From Alteripontixanthobacter muriae (GTDB taxonomy: Bacteria; Pseudomonadota; Alphaproteobacteria; Sphingomonadales; Sphingomonadaceae): a stretch of 64,000 bases of DNA. Below, in pieces: positions 54,098 through 63,965 of this stretch. The stretch spans positions 35,791 to 99,790 of the forward strand of contig NZ_JAAFZT010000022.1 in assembly GCF_013336795.1 (NCBI RefSeq). Direction: 5' to 3'. A model generated the notes under the pieces. That model was not told the origin of the DNA. It ran no database searches and saw only the letters and a list, made by a program, of their open reading frames with translations. The position numbers were made by a program, and so were the translations under genes. The first letter of the stretch is position 1, and each line of letters starts with the position of its first letter.

Positions 54098-54946
54098 TCA
54101 GGCTGCCGCGCGAGGCTGAAGATAGTCCAGCATCGTCGCCAATGTGCTGCGCAGATTGCCGCGCTCCACCACCATGTCGACCATGCCGTGGCGATGCAGA
54201 TACTCCGCGCGCTGGAAACCTTCGGGCAGCTTTTCGCGGATGGTATCCTGAATGACCCGCTGGCCGGCAAAGCCGATAAGCGCGCCGGGTTCTGCGATCT
54301 GCACATCGCCCAGCATGGCATAGCTTGCAGTGACACCGCCGGTCGTCGGATCGGTCAGCACCACGATATAAGGCAGGCCAGCCTCGCGAAGGCGGCGCGT
54401 CATCACCGTCGCCTTGGGCATTTGCATCAGGCTGAGGATGCCTTCCTGCATCCGCGCGCCGCCCGCTGCCGTGACCACGATATAGGCGCAGCCGCGTTCC
54501 AGCGCCCGCTGCGCGCCGGCACAGAACGCAGTGCCCACGGCCATGCCCATGCTGCCGCCCATGAAGCCGAAATCCTGCACGCCGATCACGGCGGGGTTGC
54601 CCTCGATCATCCCCGAACCCACCGTATAGGCATCGCGGTGCGGGTTCTTCGCCCGAGCTTGCTTCAGCCGCTGGACATATGGCTTGGTGTCGCGGAACTT
54701 CAGGGGATCTTCACGCACCTCCGGCTGCGGAAGCACTTCGTACCCAGCATCGAGCATCTGCTCCAGGCGGCGGTCTGCACCGATCCGGCCATGGTGGTCG
54801 CACCTCGGGCATACCTCGAGATTATCGTGATATTCCCTTGCGAAGATCATTTCCTGACATCCGGGACATTTGATCCACAATGTATCGGGCGATTCCCGCT
54901 TCGGCAGAAACGGCAGAGAATTGCGAACTTTGTTGAACCAGCTCAT
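54098..54946 (-). CDS. accD: Acetyl-CoA carboxylase carboxyltransferase, beta subunit
   Basis: 282 residues. A four-cysteine zinc ribbon (IKCPGCQEM and [10 protein letters not shown]) precedes the crotonase-like domain with [24 protein letters not shown] and [13 protein letters not shown]. Together with AccA it transfers the carboxyl group to acetyl-CoA, the first step of fatty acid synthesis. The start [13 protein letters not shown] is the usual one. Follows trpA with a single base between. Confidence 0.97.
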   Translation of the reverse strand: MSWFNKVRNSLPFLPKRESPDTLWIKCPGCQEMIFAREYHDNLEVCPRCDHHGRIGADRRLEQMLDAGYEVLPQPEVREDPLKFRDTKPYVQRLKQARAKNPHRDAYTVGSGMIEGNPAVIGVQDFGFMGGSMGMAVGTAFCAGAQRALERGCAYIVVTAAGGARMQEGILSLMQMPKATVMTRRLREAGLPYIVVLTDPTTGGVTASYAMLGDVQIAEPGALIGFAGQRVIQDTIREKLPEGFQRAEYLHRHGMVDMVVERGNLRSTLATMLDYLQPRAAA

Positions 54947-54947
54947 G

Positions 54948-55736
54948 TCAAACCTTTCGCGCGGCGTGGACCGCCTGCGCCAGTGATGCGGTGAGGGTGC
55001 GGAGATGTTCCGGCGCCGCCTCGCCATGTTCCGCAACCAGTTCGACCAGAGCGGAACCGACCACGACACCATCGGCAACCCGGGCTATCGCGCCCGCCTG
55101 CTCGGGCGTACGCACGCCGAAGCCGACTGCCACAGGAAGGTCAGTCGCGGACTTCAACCGGGCCACCGCATCCTCGATGCTGGCCTGCGCGGCTTGCTGC
55201 TTGCCGGTGATGCCGGCGACGGAGACGTAATACAGAAAGCCGCTAGATCCCTCCAGCACCCGTGGCAGACGCTTCGCATCAGTTGTCGGAGTGGCGAGAC
55301 GGATCGGGGCGATGCCCTTGGCGCGCAATGCGGGGCCGAGCGCCTCATCCTCTTCCGGCGGTATATCGACGCAGATCACGCCATCGACGCCGGCTTCATG
55401 AGCGGCGGAGGCAAACCATTCCGGCCCGCGACGGATCATCGGGTTGGCATAGCCCATGAGTACCAGCGGTACTTCGGAATGCCGGATGCGGAACTGAGCC
55501 GCCATTTCCAAAATGTTCGCCGTGCGCGTACCCTTAGCCAGTGACCGGATATTCGCGTTCTGAATTGCGCTGCCATCCGCCATCGGATCGGTGAAGGGCA
55601 TCCCGAGCTCGATCACATCCGCGCCGCCGGCGACAAGCGCATCGAGATTGGCGGCGGTATCACCGTCGCCAGCCGTCAGGAAACAGACGAGGGCGGGGTG
55701 TCCCTTCGCAAAAGCCGAAGCGAGCCGTTCGCTCAA
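54948..55736 (-). CDS. trpA: Tryptophan synthase alpha subunit
   Basis: 262 residues. The active-site Glu43 and Asp54 are in [15 protein letters not shown], and the phosphate-binding loop GFGVRTPEQ and the [12 protein letters not shown] end are present. Cleaves indole-3-glycerol phosphate to indole. Its start overlaps the trpB stop by 4 bases. Confidence 0.97.
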   Translation of the reverse strand: MSERLASAFAKGHPALVCFLTAGDGDTAANLDALVAGGADVIELGMPFTDPMADGSAIQNANIRSLAKGTRTANILEMAAQFRIRHSEVPLVLMGYANPMIRRGPEWFASAAHEAGVDGVICVDIPPEEDEALGPALRAKGIAPIRLATPTTDAKRLPRVLEGSSGFLYYVSVAGITGKQQAAQASIEDAVARLKSATDLPVAVGFGVRTPEQAGAIARVADGVVVGSALVELVAEHGEAAPEHLRTLTASLAQAVHAARKV

Positions 55737-56959
55737 ATCTCCACTCCCAGCTTTTCAGCGACAGTGAAGATGTCCTTGTCTCCGCGCCCGCACAGATTGG
55801 CGAGGATGATGCTGTCCTTCGGCATGTCCTTGGCGCGCTTCTGCACGGCGGCAATCGCATGGCTGGGTTCCAGCGCGGGGATGATGCCCTCGGTGCGGCA
55901 GAGCAGCTGGAACGCTTGCAGCGCTTCGTCGTCGGTCACGGCGGTGTATTCGACGCGGCCACTGTCCTTCAGCCACGCATGTTCCGGGCCAATGCCGGGA
56001 TAGTCCAGCCCGGCACTGATCGAATGGCCTTCCGTAATTTGCCCGTCCTCGTCCTGCAGCAGGTAGGTGCGGTTGCCATGCAGCACCCCGGGCGACCCGC
56101 CGAGCAGGGACGCTGCATGTTCGGTCCCGTCCAGCCCATGGCCCGCAGCCTCGACTCCCAGCATCTTCACGTCGCGGTCGTCGAGGAACGGATGGAACAG
56201 ACCCAGGGCATTACTTCCGCCGCCGATGCAGGCGACCAGCAGATCGGGCAGGCGACCGACCCGTCCCTGCATCTGTTCGCGCGCTTCGCGTCCGATGATC
56301 GATTGGAAATCGCGCACCATCTCCGGATATGGGTGTGGCCCGGCGGCGGTGCCGATGATGTAGAATGTATCGTGCACATTCGCGACCCAGTCGCGCATGC
56401 CTTCGTTCATCGCATCCTTCAGCGTCGCAGCGCCACTGGTCACGGGCACGACTTCTGCCCCGAGCAGCTTCATGCGGAAGACATTGGGCTGCTGGCGGAC
56501 GACGTCGGTCGCGCCCATGTAAATGGTGCAGGGAAGGCCGAAGCGCGCGCAGACCGTAGCCGTGGCCACGCCGTGCTGGCCCGCGCCGGTTTCGGCGATG
56601 ATCCGCGTCTTGCCCATGCGGATCGCCAGCAGGATCTGCCCGATGCAATTGTTGATCTTGTGCGCGCCGGTGTGGTTGAGCTCGTCGCGCTTGAACCAGA
56701 CCTGCGCGCCGCCGAGCGCCTCGGTCAGCCGTTCCGCGAAATAAAGTGGGCTGGGCCTGCCGACATAATGTTCCAGCAGATCGTCGAACTGTTCGCGAAA
56801 GGCGGGATCGGCTTGCGCGGCGCGGTATTCGCGCTCAAGATCCAGCACCAGCGGCATCAGCGTTTCGGCGACATAGCGTCCGCCATATTCGCCGAAATGG
56901 CCTGCCTCGTCCGGCTGGGCGCGGAAGGAATTGGGCGTCTCTGTCATTGGCTTGCTCAT
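55733..56959 (-). CDS. trpB: Tryptophan synthase beta subunit
   Basis: 408 residues. The PLP-binding Lys101 is in [16 protein letters not shown], and the phosphate loop [10 protein letters not shown] and the N-terminal FGEYGGRYV are typical. Joins indole with serine to tryptophan. Overlaps trpF upstream and trpA downstream by 4 bases each (ATGA). Confidence 0.98.
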   Translation of the reverse strand: MSKPMTETPNSFRAQPDEAGHFGEYGGRYVAETLMPLVLDLEREYRAAQADPAFREQFDDLLEHYVGRPSPLYFAERLTEALGGAQVWFKRDELNHTGAHKINNCIGQILLAIRMGKTRIIAETGAGQHGVATATVCARFGLPCTIYMGATDVVRQQPNVFRMKLLGAEVVPVTSGAATLKDAMNEGMRDWVANVHDTFYIIGTAAGPHPYPEMVRDFQSIIGREAREQMQGRVGRLPDLLVACIGGGSNALGLFHPFLDDRDVKMLGVEAAGHGLDGTEHAASLLGGSPGVLHGNRTYLLQDEDGQITEGHSISAGLDYPGIGPEHAWLKDSGRVEYTAVTDDEALQAFQLLCRTEGIIPALEPSHAIAAVQKRAKDMPKDSIILANLCGRGDKDIFTVAEKLGVEI

Positions 56960-57591
56960 CGCCGTGCCGCTTTGCAGAAGGCGGCAATCCTGTCCACATC
57001 CTTGACGCCAGGCGCGCTCTCGACGCCCGAGGAAGTATCGACCAGCGGAGCCTTGGTGCGGCGGAGTGCGTCCGCGACATTGTCAGGTGTCAATCCGCCC
57101 GCCAGACCCCAGAACATACGCCCGCGCCATGCGGTGAGCAGGCTCCAGTCGAATGCCAGCCCCATCCCGCCCGGCAGAGCCCCTTTCGGTGTCCTGGCGT
57201 CGAACAAGATGAGGTCGGCAGCGCCTTCATACTTTTCCGCCGCCGCGACATCGTTGCTGCTGGCAACCGGCAGGGCCTTCCACACGGGAAGGCCGAAGCG
57301 CGCCTTTACCTCGGCAACGCGGGCGGGCGGCTCTGACCCATGAAGCTGTATGCCGTTGAGATCGGCTGCTTCCACCGACTCGTTCAGAAGTGTGTCGTCA
57401 GCATCGACGAACAGACCTATGCGGCGGATCCGGTCGCCTGCTCGGCGGGCCAGATCGCCTGCGACTTTGGGCGCCAGATTACGGGGAGAAGGCGGATAGA
57501 AGACGAAGCCAGCGTATTCGGCGCGGGCCTTGATGGCCGCCTCGAGCGCGTCGGGTGCCGCAATGCCGCATATCTTGATCTCTGCTGCCAT
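56956..57591 (-). CDS. trpF: Phosphoribosylanthranilate isomerase
   Basis: 211 residues. [14 protein letters not shown] at the N-terminus (active-site Cys region), GIQLHGSE, and the phosphate-binding [14 protein letters not shown] and [14 protein letters not shown] identify TrpF. Amadori rearrangement of PRA to CdRP in tryptophan synthesis. It follows the metallo-beta-lactamase gene after 6 bases, and its end overlaps trpB. Confidence 0.97.
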   Translation of the reverse strand: MAAEIKICGIAAPDALEAAIKARAEYAGFVFYPPSPRNLAPKVAGDLARRAGDRIRRIGLFVDADDTLLNESVEAADLNGIQLHGSEPPARVAEVKARFGLPVWKALPVASSNDVAAAEKYEGAADLILFDARTPKGALPGGMGLAFDWSLLTAWRGRMFWGLAGGLTPDNVADALRRTKAPLVDTSSGVESAPGVKDVDRIAAFCKAARR

Positions 57592-57597
57592 CGCGGA

Positions 57598-58392
57598 TCA
57601 GAGCCGTTCCGCGAGAGCAATCGTGTGAACAATGGCGCGGCGGCCCTGCGGCGGTGAGTGACTGACCAGAATGGTGTCAGCCGCCGGAAACGCGGCGCCG
57701 AAGTTGCGCGCGGACGACGCATAGTTTCGGACATCCGCATCGCTGAGGTTGCCGAGGGTCTGCGCATCGCTCCCCTTGATCAGGCATCCACCGAAAGCGA
57801 TATTGGTGCCTTCGATCCCGACCGTGATGTTGTCGACCGTGTGACCGCCGCCGGGATAATAGATGGCAAGCGGTGCCAGTTGATGGCGCGACGGCCCCAC
57901 CGCCCAACCCCGATCAAAGGTGAGCGTTCTTTCCGCTGGCAGAAGTTCCTGGGAAACTGCCTCGCTGTTGGTCAGCGGATGCGCCCAGCTGGTGATGCCC
58001 GCAGCTTTCAGCGCGCCAATGCCGCCCATCTTGTCCTGATGCGCGTGGGTGACCACGGCATCGCTGACCGGCGCTTCCAGCACCTGTTCGGCGTAATCCA
58101 GAATGTTGCGGGTCTGCGCATCGCTCCAGGCTGTATCCACCAGGATGCTGCGGCCATCAGCAATGACGATCAGCCCATTGGAGCGCACTGGCCCCATTCC
58201 GGGAAGATCGAGGGTGCTGGTATGCATGACCACATCGTCGGAAATGCGGCTGAAAACGACTTCGCCGAAGGTCTCGGAAGCATAGGTCTGGCGGGTTTCT
58301 GCGAGACGGTAGGCATCGCCCGGCATCTGATAACAAGCCGAAAGCATCGATGCCGCGGTGGCGAGGAACGCACTTTTCGCAAGCCGCTTCAT
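57598..58392 (-). CDS. Subclass B1 metallo-beta-lactamase, NDM-like
   Basis: 264 residues with a lipoprotein signal ending in LSAC (Cys20), as in NDM-1. All B1 zinc ligands are present: His116, His118 and Asp120 in THAHQDKMGG, His184 in GGGHTVDN, Cys203 in FGGCLIK, and His245 in VSHSPP; Lys206, the substrate-carboxylate residue, is also kept. Several blocks (THAHQDKMGG, ITVGI-GT-IAFGGCLIK, SARxFGAAFP) are as in NDM-1 from memory, and the product resembles the Erythrobacter litoralis enzyme described as NDM-like. It should hydrolyse beta-lactams including carbapenems, though that is not shown. ATG 58392 overlaps the pyrF stop (TGATG), and trpF follows after 6 bases, so it sits inside a housekeeping operon with no mobile elements nearby. 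A TTG at 58395 is the alternative start. Confidence 0.93.
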   Translation of the reverse strand: MKRLAKSAFLATAASMLSACYQMPGDAYRLAETRQTYASETFGEVVFSRISDDVVMHTSTLDLPGMGPVRSNGLIVIADGRSILVDTAWSDAQTRNILDYAEQVLEAPVSDAVVTHAHQDKMGGIGALKAAGITSWAHPLTNSEAVSQELLPAERTLTFDRGWAVGPSRHQLAPLAIYYPGGGHTVDNITVGIEGTNIAFGGCLIKGSDAQTLGNLSDADVRNYASSARNFGAAFPAADTILVSHSPPQGRRAIVHTIALAERL

Positions 58393-59078
58393 CAAAGCGT
58401 CGCCTCGATATCACGAGCAGCCTGCAACGGGTCGGCAGCGCGGCTGATCGGCCGCCCGACGACGAGCACGCTGGCACCTGCATCGCGGGCCGCGCGCGGC
58501 GTCACCACGCGCTTTTGGTCAGCCCCGCCAGAAGTCGACCCGGTCGCTTCCGGACGCAGACCCGGAACGACGAAAAAACCGTCTTTCCACTCCCGGTGAA
58601 CGGCGGCAATCTCATGCCCGGAGCACACGATGCCATCCAGGCCGGCCGTCCGGGCCAGTTCGGCCAGACGCAGCACTTGATCATGCGCGCTGCCCATCAT
58701 TCCCGTGCGGGCCATGTCCCGTTCGTCGAGGCTGGTCAGCATGGTCACGGCAACGACTTTCGTATTCTCGCGTGCCGCGGCCTTGGCATCTTCCATCATC
58801 GCCCGGCCTCCACTGGCGTGGACGGTCACGATGGCGGGCTCCAGCACGTTCACGGCCTGCATCGCGCCTGCGACGGTGTTGGGAATGTCATGCAGTTTCA
58901 GGTCGAGAAAAATAGGCAGGCCGATCTTGGCCACCTCATGCACGCCGTGGCTGCCATGAGCGCAGAAGAACTCGAGGCCGAGCTTCAGCCCGCCCACATG
59001 CGCTTTCACCTTGCGGGCGAGATCGGTGGCAGCGCCGAGGCTGGGGAGGTCCAGCGCAAGATAGACGGGATGGCTCAT
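58392..59078 (-). CDS. pyrF: Orotidine-5'-phosphate decarboxylase
   Basis: 228 residues. The catalytic LFLDLKLHDIPNTV (Lys-Asp-Lys-type triad around FLDLKLHD) and the phosphate-binding GRPISRAADPLQAA near the C-terminus are diagnostic. Makes UMP from OMP. Start overlaps lapA by 4 bases, and its stop overlaps the beta-lactamase start. Confidence 0.97.
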   Translation of the reverse strand: MSHPVYLALDLPSLGAATDLARKVKAHVGGLKLGLEFFCAHGSHGVHEVAKIGLPIFLDLKLHDIPNTVAGAMQAVNVLEPAIVTVHASGGRAMMEDAKAAARENTKVVAVTMLTSLDERDMARTGMMGSAHDQVLRLAELARTAGLDGIVCSGHEIAAVHREWKDGFFVVPGLRPEATGSTSGGADQKRVVTPRAARDAGASVLVVGRPISRAADPLQAARDIEATL

Positions 59079-59530
59079 TCGCTGTCCCGAGGCCGCGCGG
59101 AAATTTCGTCCTGATCGACTGTCAGGCCGTCCCTGTCATGTCGGACGGGGCGCGGAGCAGTGTCGGCATTGGGCGCGATGGGGGTGTAGCGGTCGCGCGC
59201 GGTTTCATGGTCGGTGACGACAGGCTCGTCCAGAGCAGGCGCAGCATTATCGTGGGCGGCAACCGGAACTGTGTCGTCTGTGGCTGCCGGGCGCATTTCG
59301 TTCTCCAGATGCGCAATACGGCGAGACAGTCGCCATTTGACACCGCGATGGAACAGCCACAGCGGGATGAAGCCGAGCAGGAACGAGATGATGACGATGG
59401 CGGGGATGTTGGTTTCCACCACCAGATCGCTCCAGATCTGAACCGCGACCTTCTGGTCCCAGTTCGCAAAGGAGAATAGCAGCAGGCCGAACAGCAAAAG
59501 ACCCCAGGCGATGGTACGGAAAACCTGCAT
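59075..59530 (-). CDS. LapA-domain (DUF1049) inner membrane protein
   Basis: 151 residues with two hydrophobic helices (TIAWGLLLFGLLLFSFANWD and IPAIVIISFLLGFIPLWLF) followed by a short coiled-coil (KWRLSRRIAHLENEMR) and a charged, disordered tail. This is the LapA/YciS type, which with LapB regulates LPS synthesis through LpxC turnover in Escherichia; here LapB is not seen. First gene of the operon running to folC. Confidence 0.82.
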   Translation of the reverse strand: MQVFRTIAWGLLLFGLLLFSFANWDQKVAVQIWSDLVVETNIPAIVIISFLLGFIPLWLFHRGVKWRLSRRIAHLENEMRPAATDDTVPVAAHDNAAPALDEPVVTDHETARDRYTPIAPNADTAPRPVRHDRDGLTVDQDEISARPRDSE

Positions 59531-59600
59531 TCTGAACGCTCCGGTCGTTTCTATTGGCAGCGATGCTAGGCCGCTTCATTCTTTTTGGAAAGCAGGGCGT

Positions 59601-60911
59601 TCAGTCGAAGACCCGGGCAAAGATCGTGTCCACTTCGCGGAAATGGTAATCGAGGTCGAATTTCTCTTCCAGTTCCTTATCGGAAAGCGCGGCGGTGACC
59701 TGGCTGTCGTCCTTGAGCAATTGCAGAAGGCTGAGCCGCCCGTCGGATTCCCACACCTTCATCGCATTGCGCTGGACGATGGCATAGGCATCCTCTCGCG
59801 AGACGCCGGCTTGCGTAAGGGCCAGCAGCACGCGCTGCGAATGGACGAGGCCGCCCATCCGGTCGAGATTGGCCTGCATCCGTTCGGGATAGACCAGCAG
59901 CTTGTCCACGACACCGGTCAGGCGGGCGAGCGCGAAGTCGAGGGTGATGGTCGCGTCCGGCCCGATGAAGCGCTCGACGCTCGAATGCGAAATATCGCGC
60001 TCGTGCCAAAGGGCGACATTCTCCAGCGCCGGCAAGGCATAGGCGCGGATCATGCGCGCCTGGCCGGTCAGATTCTCCGTGAGGATCGGATTGCGCTTGT
60101 GCGGCATCGCACTCGAACCCTTCTGACCGGGCGAGAAATACTCCTCGGCTTCCAGAACCTCAGTCCTTTGCAGATGGCGAATTTCGACCGCCAGCCGTTC
60201 GATGGAACCGGCGATGACCGCCAGCGTGGCGAAGTACATGGCGTGGCGGTCGCGCGGGATCACCTGCGTGGAGACGGGTTCGACCGCGAGGCCCAGCCGC
60301 TCCGCCACATGCGCCTCGACCGCAGGGTCGATATTGGCGAAGGTCCCGACCGCACCCGATATTGCGCAGGTCGCGATTTCCGCCCGCGCATTCACCAGCC
60401 GCTGGCGGCAGCGCTTGAATTCGGCATAGGCCTGCGCCAGCTTCAACCCGAAGGTGACCGGTTCGGCATGAATGCCGTGACTGCGGCCTATGGTCGGCGT
60501 GTATTTGTGCTCTTCCGCACGGTTCTTCAGCGCGGCGAGAAGAAGGTCCAGATCCTCGAGCAGGATATCGGAAGCACGTGCCAGCTGGATCGCCAGAGTC
60601 GTGTCGAGCACGTCGGACGAGGTCATGCCCTGGTGCATGAAGCGGGCTTCCTCGCCCACCTGTTCCGAAACCCACGTCAGGAAGGCGATGACGTCGTGTT
60701 TCGTCACGGCCTCGATCGCGTCGATAGCCTCGACATCGATCACAGGGTTCGTGTTCCACCAGTCCCACAGCGCCTTGCCCGCGCTTTCCGGCACCACGCC
60801 CAATTGCCCGAGCTTCGTGGTGGCATGCGCCTCGATCTCGAACCAGATGCGATACCGGGCTTCCGCTTCCCAGATGGCGGACATTTGCGGGCGGGCGTAG
60901 CGGGGGACCAT
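59601..60911 (-). CDS. purB: Adenylosuccinate lyase
   Basis: 436 residues of the fumarase/aspartase superfamily. The signature GSSAMPHKRNPILTEN, the active-site SHGIHAEPVTFG and MTSSDVLDTT are clear. Acts twice in purine synthesis (SAICAR to AICAR, adenylosuccinate to AMP). The ATG at 60911 gives the standard MVPRYARPQMSAIW start; the frame extends further without conservation. About 70 bases separate it from lapA, so it may be upstream in the same transcription unit. Confidence 0.97.
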   Translation of the reverse strand: MVPRYARPQMSAIWEAEARYRIWFEIEAHATTKLGQLGVVPESAGKALWDWWNTNPVIDVEAIDAIEAVTKHDVIAFLTWVSEQVGEEARFMHQGMTSSDVLDTTLAIQLARASDILLEDLDLLLAALKNRAEEHKYTPTIGRSHGIHAEPVTFGLKLAQAYAEFKRCRQRLVNARAEIATCAISGAVGTFANIDPAVEAHVAERLGLAVEPVSTQVIPRDRHAMYFATLAVIAGSIERLAVEIRHLQRTEVLEAEEYFSPGQKGSSAMPHKRNPILTENLTGQARMIRAYALPALENVALWHERDISHSSVERFIGPDATITLDFALARLTGVVDKLLVYPERMQANLDRMGGLVHSQRVLLALTQAGVSREDAYAIVQRNAMKVWESDGRLSLLQLLKDDSQVTAALSDKELEEKFDLDYHFREVDTIFARVFD

Positions 60912-61147
60912 GATGTTTCCGTTCTGAACGTCGCGGAGGGTTGAAGATCGGCAGGCGCAGCGGGGCAGGCCGTGCTGCACCGTGTGCGCGGCTAAGGGTG
61001 TCTGGCTTCCAGCGCAAGAGCAACAGGCGCAGGAACGACGGCCACTGCGCCACAATATCGCCGAACAGCCAGAATTTGATAATTGTAAGGTCACCATTTT
61101 CGTGGTTGAACGGTGCTCTACAGGGGTTAAATGGAATTGGGGCACAT

Positions 61148-63943
61148 ATGGCTGGGGTTTGGCGTTACTGGGCGAGTCTGCCCGCAATTGCGATTGCCGC
61201 GCCAGCGCTGGCCGGCGAGACCGTCCGCTACGAAGATGCACCGGAATGGGTCGAACCGCAGCAGATCGTGTCGCAAGGCGATGAAAAAGGCCCTGCCGAA
61301 GTGCTGCTGGTCTGGCAGCACCGGCTGGAGGACGGGAAGGTGCAGTCCTATCGTGACCGCGCCGTGCGAATCGACAATGGCGATTCGCTGACCGCCGAGG
61401 GAACGCTGCAGCTCGAATGGATGCCCGACAAGGGCGACCTCTTCATCCATGCGCTTCAGATCCTGCGCGGTGGAGAAACGATCGACCTGCTCGCCGCCGG
61501 TGAGACCTTCGAGGTGATCAGGCGTGAGCGCGACCTCGAAAACCGTCTGCTCGACGGCGAACTCACGGCCACGCTTGCCGTACCCGGTCTGAAGCAAGGC
61601 GACGTGTTGCGACTGATCCACTCGGTCACGGTCAGCGATCAGGCAATGGGCAAGGACATGCAGGCCTATCAATATCTGCCTTCCGCGCCCTACCGGATCG
61701 GAACCGGCAAGATGGTGGCCAGCTGGCCCGCCGATCTGGATTTGAGATGGCAGTCGGGGCCGGATGCGGATCTGCCTGAGCCGGAACTTCGAAACGGCTA
61801 TCGCTGGCTTCGCGCCGACTTTCCGCTGGCGAAGCGCGACCCGGTGCCCGAAGACGCGCCTTCGCGATTCAACCGTCCCAGCATGGTCCGCATGTCGACC
61901 TATGATGGCTGGCAGGATCTGTCGCGCAGCATGGCACCCCACTACATCGCGGCGGCAAAGATCGCTGCGGATGGAGAAGCGGCGGCCGAGGTGGCGCAGA
62001 TCATGGCGGCGACCTCCGATCCGCTGGAGCGTGCGGCGATGGCGACGCGGGTGGTTCAGGACGAAATAAGCTATCTGCTCGACGGGCTGGACGGCGGCAA
62101 CTACCTGCCGCAGGACGCCGACGATACCTGGGCGAAGCGTTACGGCGACTGCAAGGCAAAATCCGTTCTGCTGACGGCCATGCTGCGCCAGATGGGCATT
62201 GCTGCCGACCCGGTGCTGGTGACCACCGAGGGGGGCGATGCTGTGCCTGAACTGCTGCCCATGCCGGGCAATTTCGACCACATGATCGTGCGGGCGAATA
62301 TCGGCGGCAAGGATTACTGGCTCGACGGAACCAGCACGGCGACGCGAATAACGAATATCGGTGAAGTGCCGGCATTCCACTACGCCTTGCCTCTCCTGGC
62401 CGAAGGTGCCGATCTGGTGCCCATGACCCAGAGGGCGCAGCCATATCCCGACAACATCGTCGACATTCGACTGGACCAGTCTGCAGGTTTCGATCTGCCG
62501 TCCGTCGTCAAAATGACGATGCACTTCGCCGGAGTAAGCAGCGCGGACATCGAGAGATTCGTCGATGCGGCAGATGAGGATGCTCGCCGCGAACTGGCCC
62601 GTACCATTGGTGCGAACAGGATGGACGGTGGACAGATCGTCTCGGTCGATCTGGACTATGACGACGAAGCGGCTGTGGGCACGTTGAACTTCGTCGGAGT
62701 GGCGCCCCCCGCCTTCGGCTATGACGGCGGCGAAATATCTTCAGACCTGAAAATCCTGACCGGCGGTGGAGAATTCACGGCTGACCGTGCCCGATCTGCG
62801 TGGCGCGACATTCCCGTGGCGACATACGGCCCGAGACGCCAGCGATGGACCATTGCGATGACCCTGCCCGACGGCGGCGCGAATTACCGCGTGGAGGGTG
62901 AGGGCAATGTCGATACCACGGCTGCCAACACCCTTTACCGCCGTACGTTCAGCCAGGATGGCGCTCTTCTGACCGTATCTGACGATGTCACCTGGATGCT
63001 CGGAGAAATCGCACCCGAGGAGATCCCTGGGCAGAAACAGGCGGTTCTGGCGCTCGCAAATGCCGACTTCCGCGTGCTTGCACCGCAAGATGTGAAATGG
63101 CGCTGGGACTATCCCGAGGCCGAACTGAGCCGCAGGCTTGCGCCCATAGCGAAGCTGCACGATCAGGCCGTGGCCGAAGCACAGGATGACGATTACAACC
63201 CGCTGCTTTCGCGGGCGCGTTTCGCGGCGACATATTTCGATTACGAAAGCGCGATGGCGGATTACGCAAGCGTGATCGAGCATGAACCGACGGCTGATCT
63301 GTACCTAGAGCGGGCACAAGCTGCCAGTGCGCTGGGTCTTCAGGAAAGCAGCCTCGCCGACCTGCGTGCAGCTTACGACCTTCAGCCCGATCTGGCCATC
63401 GGCGCCGAGGTAGCGGTGCAACTTGGCGCAATGGGCCGAACCGAGGAAGCGCTCGAGCTTCTGGATGCTCTGCCGGTGTCGCAGGAGACGCTCGACACCG
63501 TCGCCGGCTCGCGTGCCGACATTCTGGCAGAGGCTGGGCGCGAGGACGAAGGGCTGAAGATCATTGCCGAACGGGCTGCGGCGCGCGACGCTTCCGCCCA
63601 GATACTGAATACCGACTGCTGGTATCGCGGACGCTTCGCTGCGGCACTGGACAAGGCGCTGGAGGTCTGCACACGAGCCGTCGAAAGCGCGAGAAACGCA
63701 GCCGCCCCCATGGATAGCCGGGCGCTGGTGCATTACCGCCTGGGCAATCTGCCGGAGGCTCTTGCCGACCTCGACGAGGTTCTGAGGCTTGCTCCCGCTC
63801 AGGGTTCTTCGCGATACCTGCGCGGGGTGGTCCGGCTGAACAGCGGAGACAAGGGCGGCAAGGCCGACGTGGAGGCTGCATTGCGGCAATGGCCCGCTCT
63901 GCGTGACAATTTCGCCGGTTGGGGGATCAAGCCCAAGATCTGA
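61148..63943 (+). CDS. Exported DUF3857 / transglutaminase-like protein with TPR-like C-terminus
   Basis: 931 residues with a signal peptide (YWASLPAIAIAAPALAGE). A DUF3857 domain (about 40-240) precedes a transglutaminase-like domain with the catalytic-type residues Cys335 (RYGDCKAKS), His378 (NFDHMIV) and Asp393 (YWLDGTS). The C-terminal third (about 680-931) is helical with TPR-like repeats (e.g. DYASVIEHEPTADLYLERAQ, AVQLGAMGRTEEALELLDAL). Periplasmic role, substrate unknown. Start ATG 61148; the long 5' frame from 60941 is unlikely since it would precede the signal peptide. Divergent from purB with a 236-base gap. Confidence 0.85.
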   Translation: MAGVWRYWASLPAIAIAAPALAGETVRYEDAPEWVEPQQIVSQGDEKGPAEVLLVWQHRLEDGKVQSYRDRAVRIDNGDSLTAEGTLQLEWMPDKGDLFIHALQILRGGETIDLLAAGETFEVIRRERDLENRLLDGELTATLAVPGLKQGDVLRLIHSVTVSDQAMGKDMQAYQYLPSAPYRIGTGKMVASWPADLDLRWQSGPDADLPEPELRNGYRWLRADFPLAKRDPVPEDAPSRFNRPSMVRMSTYDGWQDLSRSMAPHYIAAAKIAADGEAAAEVAQIMAATSDPLERAAMATRVVQDEISYLLDGLDGGNYLPQDADDTWAKRYGDCKAKSVLLTAMLRQMGIAADPVLVTTEGGDAVPELLPMPGNFDHMIVRANIGGKDYWLDGTSTATRITNIGEVPAFHYALPLLAEGADLVPMTQRAQPYPDNIVDIRLDQSAGFDLPSVVKMTMHFAGVSSADIERFVDAADEDARRELARTIGANRMDGGQIVSVDLDYDDEAAVGTLNFVGVAPPAFGYDGGEISSDLKILTGGGEFTADRARSAWRDIPVATYGPRRQRWTIAMTLPDGGANYRVEGEGNVDTTAANTLYRRTFSQDGALLTVSDDVTWMLGEIAPEEIPGQKQAVLALANADFRVLAPQDVKWRWDYPEAELSRRLAPIAKLHDQAVAEAQDDDYNPLLSRARFAATYFDYESAMADYASVIEHEPTADLYLERAQAASALGLQESSLADLRAAYDLQPDLAIGAEVAVQLGAMGRTEEALELLDALPVSQETLDTVAGSRADILAEAGREDEGLKIIAERAAARDASAQILNTDCWYRGRFAAALDKALEVCTRAVESARNAAAPMDSRALVHYRLGNLPEALADLDEVLRLAPAQGSSRYLRGVVRLNSGDKGGKADVEAALRQWPALRDNFAGWGIKPKI

Positions 63944-63965
63944 TCGCAGGCTAGGGTGCGGCGGG

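Noticed and set aside
54959..55000. Trp attenuator or riboswitch in the trp operon
   Set aside because: Gaps between genes are too short and no leader peptide rich in Trp was found; the operon begins upstream at lapA with no visible leader structure.
57598..58392. Recent horizontal acquisition of the beta-lactamase gene
   Set aside because: No IS, integron or transposon sequence within several kilobases, base composition like its neighbours, and a stop/start overlap with pyrF.
60912..61147. Small gene in the 236-base gap between purB and the DUF3857 gene
   Set aside because: Frames in the gap are short or continue as shadows; no ribosome site with a convincing product. Probably divergent promoters only.
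61127..62524. 465-codon minus-strand ORF opposite the DUF3857 protein
   Set aside because: His/Arg-rich antisense translation with no family features; the plus-strand gene has a signal peptide and catalytic motifs.
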